Assembly: GCF_020103695.1 (NCBI RefSeq)
Contig: NZ_JAHXBF010000026.1
Span: 1-64,000 of the forward strand
Direction of reading: 5' to 3'
Length of the DNA: 64,000 bases
Origin: Hyalangium versicolor
GTDB taxonomy: Bacteria > Myxococcota > Myxococcia > Myxococcales > Myxococcaceae
Shown here one piece after another: positions 24,775 to 31,628 of the stretch (position 1 is its first letter; each line of letters opens with the position of its first letter). The translations under genes were made by a program, and so were the position numbers. The notes under the pieces were generated by a model. That model worked only from the letters and a program-made list of their open reading frames with translations, was not told the DNA's origin and did not search any database.

Positions 24775-24827
24775 AGCCGGACTTGCCTGGGCGCAACAGC
24801 CCGAGCGCAAGCCCGGCTCTTGCCTTT
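24775..24827 (+). terminator. Terminator of needle gene copy 2
   Basis: Stem AGCCGGACTTGC (24775-24786) against GCAAGCCCGGCT (24807-24818) with one mismatch, then a short T-rich stretch (TGCCTTTG). Confidence 0.7.
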
Positions 24828-24916
24828 GCGGGCTTCTGTCGTCCGCAGAACCCTCCGTCCTCGAGTCAGGTGCGCGGATCGGCTCCAGGAAAAAAATCCT
24901 TGGGAAAAAGGATCAG

Positions 24917-24943
24917 GAAACTCCGTACCGGGCGAGCAGATAA
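24917..24943 (+). promoter_or_regulatory. Sigma-28-like promoter of needle gene copy 3
   Basis: GAAACTCC (24917-24924), 11-nt spacer, GCAGATAA (24936-24943), one change from the FliA -10 consensus. Confidence 0.7.
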
Positions 24944-24991
24944 TCAGGGTATAACGGTACTTCTTCTACCCCCAAGTTCGGAGACACAGTC

Positions 24992-25213
24992 ATGGCGAGC
25001 ATCGCGAGCATTGCGAACCAGGTCAGCAGCAACATCACCGGCAAGATGACCAGCGTCCAGAAGGACATGGTCGCCAAGGCTCCGGACGAGCAGAAGCCCT
25101 TCCTCGAGGCCCAGTTCAAGCTGGAGAACGAGGCGCAGATCACCCAGCAGATCACCAACATGCTGAAGAAGCTGGACGAAATGTCGATGGCGGTCATCCG
25201 CAACCTGGCCTGA
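24992..25213 (+). CDS. sctF3: T3SS needle protein SctF, copy 3
   Basis: 73 aa, differing from the other three copies only by Lys instead of Gln at residue 18 (SSNITGKMTS). At DNA level it is otherwise the partner of copy 2. It keeps its own promoter, ribosome-binding site (GGAG), TGA-TAA stops and terminator. The substitution lies in the N-terminal helix. Confidence 0.9.
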   Translation: MASIASIANQVSSNITGKMTSVQKDMVAKAPDEQKPFLEAQFKLENEAQITQQITNMLKKLDEMSMAVIRNLA

Positions 25214-25240
25214 TAAAGGGCTGGAGTTCGAAGCACCTGG

Positions 25241-25293
25241 AGCCGGACTTGCCTGGGCGCAACAGCCCGAGCGCAAGCCCGGCTCCTGCCTTT
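25241..25293 (+). terminator. Terminator of needle gene copy 3
   Basis: Stem AGCCGGACTTGC (25241-25252) against GCAAGCCCGGCT (25273-25284), one mismatch, then TCCTGCCTTTG. Confidence 0.7.
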
Positions 25294-25388
25294 GCGGGCC
25301 AGGAAGCATCTCTGCTCAAAGGGGGTGCCGTTCGCGAGCCTCAGGAAGTAGGGTGCCGCGTGCCGGAGGCGCGACAAGAGACTCGACT

Positions 25389-26243
25389 ATGACAACGATG
25401 CTCAAGTGGGTAGTGACCGCGTGCCTCGTGGGGATGCTCACCTCCTGCGAGGACAAGGGCAACAACGGACCCGACAGTGGTTCTCCAGGGGGAGATGGGG
25501 GTGGGGGAGGCGAGAATCCCGGGACCGTCCAGCCCGGAGTGCTCAAGGGCCGGGTCGTGGACTCCCAGGGCAAGCCCATCGAGGGCTCGATCATCTACAC
25601 CGGCTCGGCGCTCAACAACGGAGTGCCCGGCATGACTCGTACGGACGCCCAGGGCAACTACCAGATGAGCAAGCTGGTACAGAACATCGCGTACAAGGTC
25701 TACGCCTGGGTGGACGTGACCTATCACGACAAGAAGTACTGCCTGCGGGTCTCTCCGGAGACCTCCACCGACTACGAGACCATTGGCATCCGTGAAGGAG
25801 CCATCCGCAACTTCCGCTGGAGGCTGCAGGGCCGCATGGAGGACTCGACCCTCACGGCCGAGGAAGATGGATCCTGGTACGGCGGGACGATCCGGCTCTT
25901 CTACGCGTTCGAGGACAACGACTACAAATCGCCCATCGAGCTCAAGCTCACTCCCAACGGTCCGCTGATCGACGGCAGCACCGGGAGCGTGCTCACCAAG
26001 ACGGTGGATCCGCAGAAGACCCAGTTCGTGTTGGACATCCCCGCGGGCGTCTACAAGCTGTCGGCCACCCGGGTGAAGTCCGATGGAACGCGGGTCCCGG
26101 CTCGGTTGGGCCCGGACTCCTCCACCGGCTCTGCCGAGTACGACTTCGAGTTCAAGCCTGCGCCGACCACCCTCGAGTGCGGCAGCTATGCGGGCACCAT
26201 CACGGGGCTGGACCGGGGTTTCGTCTACGTCCACAGTCAGTGA
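25389..26243 (+). CDS. Lipoprotein with carboxypeptidase-regulatory-like domain, inserted between needle copies 3 and 4
   Basis: 284 aa from the ATG at 25389 (25398 is possible). The signal peptide ends in lipobox LTSC (Cys20). A Gly/Asn/Asp-rich linker follows, then a beta-sandwich segment (KGRVVDSQGKPIEGSIIYTG, a typical CarboxypepD_reg opening). The rest is beta-rich, with no catalytic motif. Many myxobacterial surface lipoproteins look like this. It splits the needle array but has no sigma-28-like promoter of its own. It may be an unrelated insertion or a surface-exposed helper. Confidence 0.75.
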   Translation: MTTMLKWVVTACLVGMLTSCEDKGNNGPDSGSPGGDGGGGGENPGTVQPGVLKGRVVDSQGKPIEGSIIYTGSALNNGVPGMTRTDAQGNYQMSKLVQNIAYKVYAWVDVTYHDKKYCLRVSPETSTDYETIGIREGAIRNFRWRLQGRMEDSTLTAEEDGSWYGGTIRLFYAFEDNDYKSPIELKLTPNGPLIDGSTGSVLTKTVDPQKTQFVLDIPAGVYKLSATRVKSDGTRVPARLGPDSSTGSAEYDFEFKPAPTTLECGSYAGTITGLDRGFVYVHSQ

Positions 26244-26277
26244 CGCGGCGCGTTAAAAAGGGAAATAATGATCGGAG

Positions 26278-26304
26278 GAAACTCCCTGAGTACTCCTCCG
26301 ATAA
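26278..26304 (+). promoter_or_regulatory. Sigma-28-like promoter of needle gene copy 4
   Basis: GAAACTCC (26278-26285), 11-nt spacer, TCCGATAA (26297-26304). The sequence between the -10 and the ATG differs from that of copies 1-3, so the promoter is conserved within a diverged flank. Confidence 0.72.
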
Positions 26305-26356
26305 TCAGGTTGTATCTTCCCCAACGCCGCTTCCCTTTTTTACAGGAGTTCCCGTC

Positions 26357-26578
26357 ATGGCCAGCATCGCAAGCATTGCCAACCAGGTCAGCAGCAACAT
26401 CACCGGTCAGATGACCAGCGTCCAGAAGGACATGGTTGCCAAGGCGCCGGATGAGCAGAAGCCCTTCCTCGAGGCCCAGTTCAAGCTGGAGAACGAGGCG
26501 CAGATCACCCAGCAGATCACCAACATGCTGAAGAAGCTGGACGAAATGTCGATGGCGGTCATCCGCAACCTGGCCTGA
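26357..26578 (+). CDS. sctF4: T3SS needle protein SctF, copy 4
   Basis: 73 aa, protein identical to copies 1 and 2. At DNA level it differs from copy 1 by a single synonymous change seen at codon 5 (GCA for GCG). Its ribosome-binding site (CAGGAG) and leader differ from those of the other copies, which argues against an assembly artefact. It ends with TGA-TAA and has its own terminator. Confidence 0.9.
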   Translation: MASIASIANQVSSNITGQMTSVQKDMVAKAPDEQKPFLEAQFKLENEAQITQQITNMLKKLDEMSMAVIRNLA

Positions 26579-26605
26579 TAAACGGCTGGAGTTTGAAGCA
26601 CCTGG

Positions 26606-26658
26606 AGCCGGACTTGCCTGCGGCGATGAGCCCATGCGCAAGCCCGGCTTCTGCTTTT
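26606..26658 (+). terminator. Terminator of needle gene copy 4
   Basis: Stem AGCCGGACTTGC (26606-26617) against GCAAGCCCGGCT (26638-26649), one mismatch, followed by TCTGCTTTTG. Confidence 0.72.
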
Positions 26659-26723
26659 GCGGGTTCGTGAACGCTGTTCGCACGCCGCCGCTGCTCGCCT
26701 GATCCTGGAAAATGCAGGTGGTA

Positions 26724-26750
26724 GCAACTCCTCCTTCAGATCGGCGATAA
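26724..26750 (+). promoter_or_regulatory. Sigma-28-like promoter of the 122-aa T3SS-locus protein
   Basis: GCAACTCC (26724-26731), 11-nt spacer, GGCGATAA (26743-26750). It lies about 40 bp before the ATG at 26789, in sequence otherwise unrelated to the needle-gene leaders. Confidence 0.7.
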
Positions 26751-26788
26751 TCCCAGTGTTACCTGGAATTTCTAGGAGACCTCCGACC

Positions 26789-27157
26789 ATGCCCGTCAAC
26801 AGCACTACCAGCGCCCCCCGAGTTGCGACCACCGCGAAGACCACCGAGTCGTTCGACGTCCAGGACTTCGTGAAGAACAGCCCGGACATCCAGAACCTCC
26901 GCTACATGGTGGCCGGCACCAGCGCCGAGAAGGCCGGGGCCGATCAGAAGCTTGCCAACTCCAGCTTCGCGAAGTCCTTCGACGCCGGCCTGAAGAAGGC
27001 GATCGACAAGCTCGGCCCCAACGCCACCGAGGAGCAGGTGATGAAGGCCGCCAACAACGAGGCCTACAAGCAGGAGATGTTCAAGTCGATCGTGAACAAG
27101 GCCTGCGACCGCGTCCTGAGCCGCGTGAAGGACATGTACTCGGACACCTGGGGGTGA
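26789..27157 (+). CDS. 122-aa unknown protein co-regulated with the needle genes
   Basis: The start is the ATG at 26789 with AGGAG at 26774-26778. The longer open frame upstream runs through the promoter. A Thr/Ser/Ala-rich N-terminus (1-22) without signal peptide is typical of T3SS export signals. Helices follow (FDVQDFVKNSPDIQNLRYMV, FAKSFDAGLKKAIDKLG, QEMFKSIVNKACDRVLSRVK). No family is recognised. The shared promoter class makes it a candidate secreted component such as a tip, cap or early effector. Confidence 0.7.
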   Translation: MPVNSTTSAPRVATTAKTTESFDVQDFVKNSPDIQNLRYMVAGTSAEKAGADQKLANSSFAKSFDAGLKKAIDKLGPNATEEQVMKAANNEAYKQEMFKSIVNKACDRVLSRVKDMYSDTWG

Positions 27158-27168
27158 GCCGATCGGCT

Positions 27169-27192
27169 GAGCCGCGGTCCCTGCCGCGGTTC
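27169..27192 (+). terminator. Hairpin after the 122-aa protein gene
   Basis: GAGCCGCGG (27169-27177) pairs with CCGCGGTTC (27184-27192), with one G-U pair and a 6-nt loop. There is no T-run, so terminator function is uncertain. Confidence 0.45.
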
Positions 27193-27369
27193 GCCTGATC
27201 TCGGAGCAGGGAACATGTCTCCTCGCTCCGGGAGAAGACTCGAGCACCTCGGGCTTGGTGCCTCACCGTGAACGGAATCCCCGGCTTTCACGGCTCTGGC
27301 CGCCCGTGCTAGGTTCGCGACCGCCCGCGGAGACCGTGGGCTCCGTTCCAGGTTCGAGGATCACCGCTC

Positions 27370-27834
27370 ATGGCGAACTCCAACGACGCCACCTCCGCAC
27401 AGCAGGCGGGCGCGACTGGCCCCGAGTTGCTGGAGAGGGCCATGGAGGGTTTTCAGCTCTACGAGTCGGGCGAGTATGAGGATGCTCGCCTCATCTTCGA
27501 GGAGCTGTGCGAGCGCGATCCGGCCGAGGCCTACTACCGCACGGCGCTGGGCGCCATCTACCTCGCGGAAGATGAGCTGGATCTGGCGCTGGAGAACTTC
27601 AATCAGGCGCTCGAACTCAACCCGAAGGACTCCGCCGCCCTGGTGAATCGAGGCGAGGTGTTCCTGCGGTTGGGCAGCATCATGGAGGCCGCTCAGGACT
27701 TCGCTCGTGCAGTCGATCTGGATCCGGAGAACAAGGATCCGCTTACCATGCGTGCGCGCCTGCTGGCAGCGGCGGCCATCGAGACCGTCGAGGCCGTCCA
27801 GCGGAACGCCGCCCACTCCGAACTCAAGAAGTAG
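27370..27834 (+). CDS. TPR protein, probable T3SS chaperone
   Basis: 154 aa with three TPR-like repeats (LLERAMEGFQLYESGEYEDA, YYRTALGAIYLAEDELDLAL, ALVNRGEVFLRLGSIMEAAQ) between a Gln/Ala-rich N-terminus and a helical tail. Size and repeats match class II T3SS chaperones. It heads a short run of genes (27370, 27873, 28667) leading to sctV. The 122-aa protein upstream is a possible client. Confidence 0.8.
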   Translation: MANSNDATSAQQAGATGPELLERAMEGFQLYESGEYEDARLIFEELCERDPAEAYYRTALGAIYLAEDELDLALENFNQALELNPKDSAALVNRGEVFLRLGSIMEAAQDFARAVDLDPENKDPLTMRARLLAAAAIETVEAVQRNAAHSELKK

Positions 27835-27872
27835 TAGGCCCCTGGCGCGGTAGCGCCGACGCCCACCGAACC

Positions 27873-28604
27873 ATGGCCAGCTCTCAGGGGTCCGGCAGGA
27901 AATCACCACCTGCCCCCGTGAAGATCCACCACTTCAAGAAGCGCCCGCCCCGCTCGAAGGACGAGCCGCGCCGCGATGGAGGCCGTGTCACGCTCGAGAT
28001 CGAGCGGCCCACGGTGCCCGAGTTCTCCCTCTATGAGTCCTCCGACGAGGAGCACGACGAGGAGCCGGTCCGCGCGAAGTCTCCGCCGAAGCCCGAGCCC
28101 GCCGCCAAGGCCAAGGGCCGCGCTGGCTCGGCTGCTCCCGAGGCGGACGGGCGTGCCTCGCGCAAGCCTCGCGGGGCCTCGGCGTCTCGCAAGGCGCCCT
28201 CCAGCGACGAGCCTCCCCAGGGTTCGGTTGCCGAGCGGCTCAACACCTCGCGAAAACTCGTCTCCGAGGGCCGGTTCGACGATGCTCGCGCCATCCTGGA
28301 GCGGCTGGTGACGATGGGGGTGGCCTCGGGGCCGGTGCACTCGGAGCTGGGCGCCATCTACATGGCCCAGGGCGCCATGGATCGCGCGCTGGCGCGCTTC
28401 GACGATGCGCTGAACATGGAGCCGATGGACCTGTTCGCCCGGGTGTGCCGGGGCGAGGCCCGCCTGGGGCGAGGAGACCTTCGCCTGGCCCGGGAGGATC
28501 TGCAGCGCGTACTCGATCTGGGTACGGCGGGCAGTCCACTCGTGGAGAGAGCGCAGCAGCTCCTACAGCGGGCAGACGAGCAGGTGGCGCGCAAGCGCCA
28601 GTAA
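27873..28604 (+). CDS. TPR protein with long disordered N-terminus
   Basis: 243 aa. Residues 1-125 are Lys/Arg/Pro/Ser-rich and probably disordered. The rest has three TPR-like repeats (LNTSRKLVSEGRFDDARAIL, SELGAIYMAQGAMDRALARF, CRGEARLGRGDLRLAREDLQ). It lies 38 bp after another TPR gene and 62 bp before sctV. A chaperone or docking role at the export gate is plausible. The basic tail could bind the acidic SctV cytoplasmic ring or nucleic acid. Confidence 0.75.
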   Translation: MASSQGSGRKSPPAPVKIHHFKKRPPRSKDEPRRDGGRVTLEIERPTVPEFSLYESSDEEHDEEPVRAKSPPKPEPAAKAKGRAGSAAPEADGRASRKPRGASASRKAPSSDEPPQGSVAERLNTSRKLVSEGRFDDARAILERLVTMGVASGPVHSELGAIYMAQGAMDRALARFDDALNMEPMDLFARVCRGEARLGRGDLRLAREDLQRVLDLGTAGSPLVERAQQLLQRADEQVARKRQ

Positions 28605-28666
28605 GGCAGGCGAGCCCCCGGGGGCTTGGGGCGGGCCCCCGGAGCGGACTAGGATGACGCCCGCCG

Positions 28667-30793
28667 ATGGCCTCCGATCCGAACAGCTTCCTGTCCAAGT
28701 ACTCCGATATCGTCCTCGCGCTGGTCGTCGTGGCGATCGTGGGGATGATGATCGTCCCCCTGCCCACGCACCTGCTGGACGTGCTGCTGACCTTCAACGT
28801 CAGCATCGGCGTGGTCCTGTTGCTCATATCGCTCTATGTGCCAGCGGCGCTTCACCTGTCGGTGTTCCCGACGCTGCTGCTCATCACGACGATGTACCGG
28901 TTGTCGCTCACCATCTCCACCACGCGCCTCATCCTGCTGACGGGTGACCCGGGCGAGGTGGTGGTCGCGTTCGGCAAGTTCGTGGTCCAGGGCAACTTCG
29001 TCGTCGGTGCCATCATCTTCGTCATCCTCACGGTGGTGAACTTCATCGTGATCTCCAAGGGCTCGGAGCGTGTGGCCGAAGTGGCCGCGCGCTTCACCCT
29101 GGACGCCATGCCCGGCAAGCAGATGTCCATCGACGCCGACCTGCGCGCTGGCTCCATCGACATGGAGGAGGGCAAGCGCAAGCGCCGCGACCTGGAGCGC
29201 GAGAGCCAGCTGTTCGGCGCCATGGACGGCGCCATGAAGTTCGTGAAGGGCGACGCCATCGCCTCCATCATCATCACCGTCATCAACATCGTCGGTGGCC
29301 TCATCATCGGCGTGATGCAGAAGGGCATGGATGTGGGCGCGGCCGCTCAGAAGTACGCGCTGCTGACCATCGGTGACGGTCTGGTGGGCATGATCCCCGC
29401 CATTCTCATCTCCACCTGCGCCGGTATCATCGTGACGCGCGTGGGCGGCGAGGAAGAGGGCGCCCACCTGGGCAAGGACGTGGGCTCGCAGCTGTTCGCC
29501 TATCCGAAGGCCATTGGCATCGCGGGTGGCATGCTCTGTGTGCTGGCGCTCATCCCCGGTTTGCCCACGGTGCCCTTCCTGGCGCTGGGCGGCGCGGCGG
29601 GCTTTGGGGCCTGGCGGATGTTGAAGAAGAAGGAGGCCGCCGCCGTGGCGGAGGAGGGCGGTGGCATGGTGCCCACCGAGTCCGAGAACGGCACTCCGTC
29701 CTCCACCGAGCCTCCTCCCAAGGAGCCCATCAACCCGGACTCCGAAGTTTTCGTCCCGGTCGTCACGCCCATCGTGCTGGAGGTGAGCGACGCGCTGGTG
29801 CCCTATGTGGACTCGCGCCAGGACAACGGGAAGTTCCTCTTCGAGCTCATCCCGTTCATGCGTGACGGCCTCTTCGTGGAACTGGGTGTGCGCTTCCCGG
29901 GCGTGCGTGCTCGCGGCAACTCGGGTCTTCCTCCGGGCGCCTACCAGATCCAGATCAACGAGGTGCCCGTCGTCACCGGCCAGGCCACGCTGGGCCACGT
30001 GCTGGTGAACGACACGGTGGACCGGCTGAAGCTGATGAACATCCAGGGCTTCGAGGCCATCAACCCCGCCACGCGCCAGCCCGCCGCGTGGGTGCCCGAG
30101 CAGTTCAAGGACACGCTCGAGGCCGCCGGCCTCACCACCTGGGATGTGTCCGGCTACATCATCCTGCACCTGGCCGCGATCCTCCGGCGCAATGCCCGCG
30201 AGTTCGTCGGCGTGCAGGAAGTCCAGACGATGCTGGATCAGCTCGAGAAGGCCTTCCCCGCCATCATCAAGGAGGTGGTGCCCAAGGTCGTCAACGTGCT
30301 GAAGCTCACGGACATCCTCCAGCGTCTCGTGGAGGAGGAGATCTCCGTTCGAGACTTGCGCGGCATCCTCCAGGCGCTTGCCGAGCAGGGCCAGATCGAG
30401 GCCGACAACGTGATGCTCACCGAGCACGTTCGCTCGGCGATGCGGCGCTACATCTCGCACAAGTACGCGCGCGGTACGGGCACCTTGGTCGTCTACCTGC
30501 TGGATCCGCAGATCGAGGAGGCCATCCGCGGCTCCATCAAGCGCACCTCGGCGGGTACCCACCTGGCGCTCGAGCCCGAGATCGCCCAGGAGATTGTCCA
30601 GGCTGTGAAGTCCGAGTGCGGCCACCTGCCGCCCAGCGCGCAGCGTCCCGTCATCCTCACGGCGATGGACATCCGCCGCTACGTGCGCAAGCTGCTCGAG
30701 TACGAGTTCAACCCGCCGTTCTCCGTGCTCAGCTACCAGGAGCTCGCGCCGGACCTCAACATCCAGCCGGTGGCGCGCATCTCGACGCGCTGA
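28667..30793 (+). CDS. sctV: T3SS export-gate protein SctV (FlhA/InvA family)
   Basis: 708 aa, full length. It has about eight TM helices in the first 320 residues and the FHIPEP-type signature region (TTMYRLSLTISTTRLILLTG). A cytoplasmic loop includes DAMPGKQMSIDADLRAGSID. A Glu/Pro-rich linker (about 325-360) precedes the C-terminal ring domain. The nonamer makes the cytoplasmic ring that receives chaperone-substrate complexes and drives export with the proton gradient. It lies 8 kb from the other gate genes, at the end of the locus. Confidence 0.96.
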   Translation: MASDPNSFLSKYSDIVLALVVVAIVGMMIVPLPTHLLDVLLTFNVSIGVVLLLISLYVPAALHLSVFPTLLLITTMYRLSLTISTTRLILLTGDPGEVVVAFGKFVVQGNFVVGAIIFVILTVVNFIVISKGSERVAEVAARFTLDAMPGKQMSIDADLRAGSIDMEEGKRKRRDLERESQLFGAMDGAMKFVKGDAIASIIITVINIVGGLIIGVMQKGMDVGAAAQKYALLTIGDGLVGMIPAILISTCAGIIVTRVGGEEEGAHLGKDVGSQLFAYPKAIGIAGGMLCVLALIPGLPTVPFLALGGAAGFGAWRMLKKKEAAAVAEEGGGMVPTESENGTPSSTEPPPKEPINPDSEVFVPVVTPIVLEVSDALVPYVDSRQDNGKFLFELIPFMRDGLFVELGVRFPGVRARGNSGLPPGAYQIQINEVPVVTGQATLGHVLVNDTVDRLKLMNIQGFEAINPATRQPAAWVPEQFKDTLEAAGLTTWDVSGYIILHLAAILRRNAREFVGVQEVQTMLDQLEKAFPAIIKEVVPKVVNVLKLTDILQRLVEEEISVRDLRGILQALAEQGQIEADNVMLTEHVRSAMRRYISHKYARGTGTLVVYLLDPQIEEAIRGSIKRTSAGTHLALEPEIAQEIVQAVKSECGHLPPSAQRPVILTAMDIRRYVRKLLEYEFNPPFSVLSYQELAPDLNIQPVARISTR

Positions 30794-30824
30794 GCCTGCG
30801 GAGCCCGCTGAGCCGGTGCCATCG

Positions 30825-31436
30825 CTACTTGTGCTGGTACAGCCAGGTCAGGCTCGTGCCCCAGTTCGCCCTCATCACCTTCATGGTCAGCAGGGTGAAC
30901 GAGGGCGATGCCAGCTGCTGGCCGACGAGGATGAGGCGGGCGCCGGACTTGAGCGTCTCGAGCTTCGCGGCCAGCTTTGCCATCAGCCCGGCTTCGAAGC
31001 AGGGGGCCTGCGCGAACACCACGTCGACGCCCGAGATGTCCGCTTCCAGCAGGTCTCCGTCGAGGAACTCGATGCTCTGGCGCTGGTGCAACTCGGGCAG
31101 CTGGGGACGGATCTCCGCGTCGTAGCGGCTCAGGGCCTGGCGGGCCGCATCGCCCAGCCCCGTCAGCAACTCCACGCCCACCAAGCGGCGGAAGGGGAAG
31201 AGCATTGCTGCCACCAGCGTTGGCTGGCCCATGCCCGAGCCCAGATCGATGAAGGACTCGCCCTCTCGAGGGGACACTTGGCTCAGCAACATCTGGAGCG
31301 AGGCGGGCTTCACCTCGCCGTAGGTGGTGGAATCCTCCTCACGGCCCATCCGCTTCTTCTCGGCGTGGGCGATGGCATGCCCGGATACCTGGGAGTAGAG
31401 GCGTCCGATGATCTCTTCGGCCTGCTCGAGTTCCAT
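30825..31436 (-). CDS. DOT1-like SAM-dependent methyltransferase
   Basis: 203 aa from the ATG at 31436 (MELEQAEE). An upstream extension is open but lacks support. Motif I reads FIDLGSGMGQPTLVAAM, preceded by TYGEVKPASLQMLLSQV. This matches the DOT1 pattern (VYGE..., then VDLGSGVGQ) and not the usual class I GxGxG. Later GDLLEADISGVDVVFAQAP and LKSGARLILVG fit DOT1 motifs for substrate and cofactor binding. DOT1 enzymes methylate histone H3 lysine in eukaryotes, and bacterial homologues are poorly understood. It is convergent with sctV, 31 bp away. Confidence 0.78.
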   Translation of the reverse strand: MELEQAEEIIGRLYSQVSGHAIAHAEKKRMGREEDSTTYGEVKPASLQMLLSQVSPREGESFIDLGSGMGQPTLVAAMLFPFRRLVGVELLTGLGDAARQALSRYDAEIRPQLPELHQRQSIEFLDGDLLEADISGVDVVFAQAPCFEAGLMAKLAAKLETLKSGARLILVGQQLASPSFTLLTMKVMRANWGTSLTWLYQHK

Positions 31437-31628
31437 GCGGCTGGAGCCTAATCCCCTTCCGGAAAGAAGGTGAAGGCGCAGGCCTCTCACGGGGAGGCTC
31501 CGCAGGAAGTGGCAGCCCCCTCGTGGCGGACATGCACTGAACCTGTCCAACAAGCATACAAGTTGGTCCGGAGCGCGCCCGGAGGGGAGCTGGAAGCGGG
31601 AGGGTGTGGAACCCGCCGGGGCTGCGGC

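Larger units (their letters stand above)
24436..25300 (+). repeat. Tandem duplication carrying needle gene copies 2 and 3
   Basis: Two blocks of about 400 bp (from 24436 and from 24902, period about 466) each include the promoter, the needle gene, TGA-TAA stops and the terminator hairpin. They are nearly identical in the coding part and diverge modestly in the spacers. Copies 1 and 4 share the coding 3' half but have more different flanks. Confidence 0.85.

Noticed and set aside
24054..26578. Needle-gene copies as an assembly artefact
   Set aside because: The leaders and spacers differ between copies, copy 4 has different flanks, and synonymous differences sort into two classes. A false duplication would give identical blocks.
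26255..26578. Longer needle copy 4 starting upstream of 26357
   Set aside because: The upstream in-frame codons run through the promoter and the previous gene's 3' end. The ATG at 26357 has a ribosome-binding site and matches the other copies.
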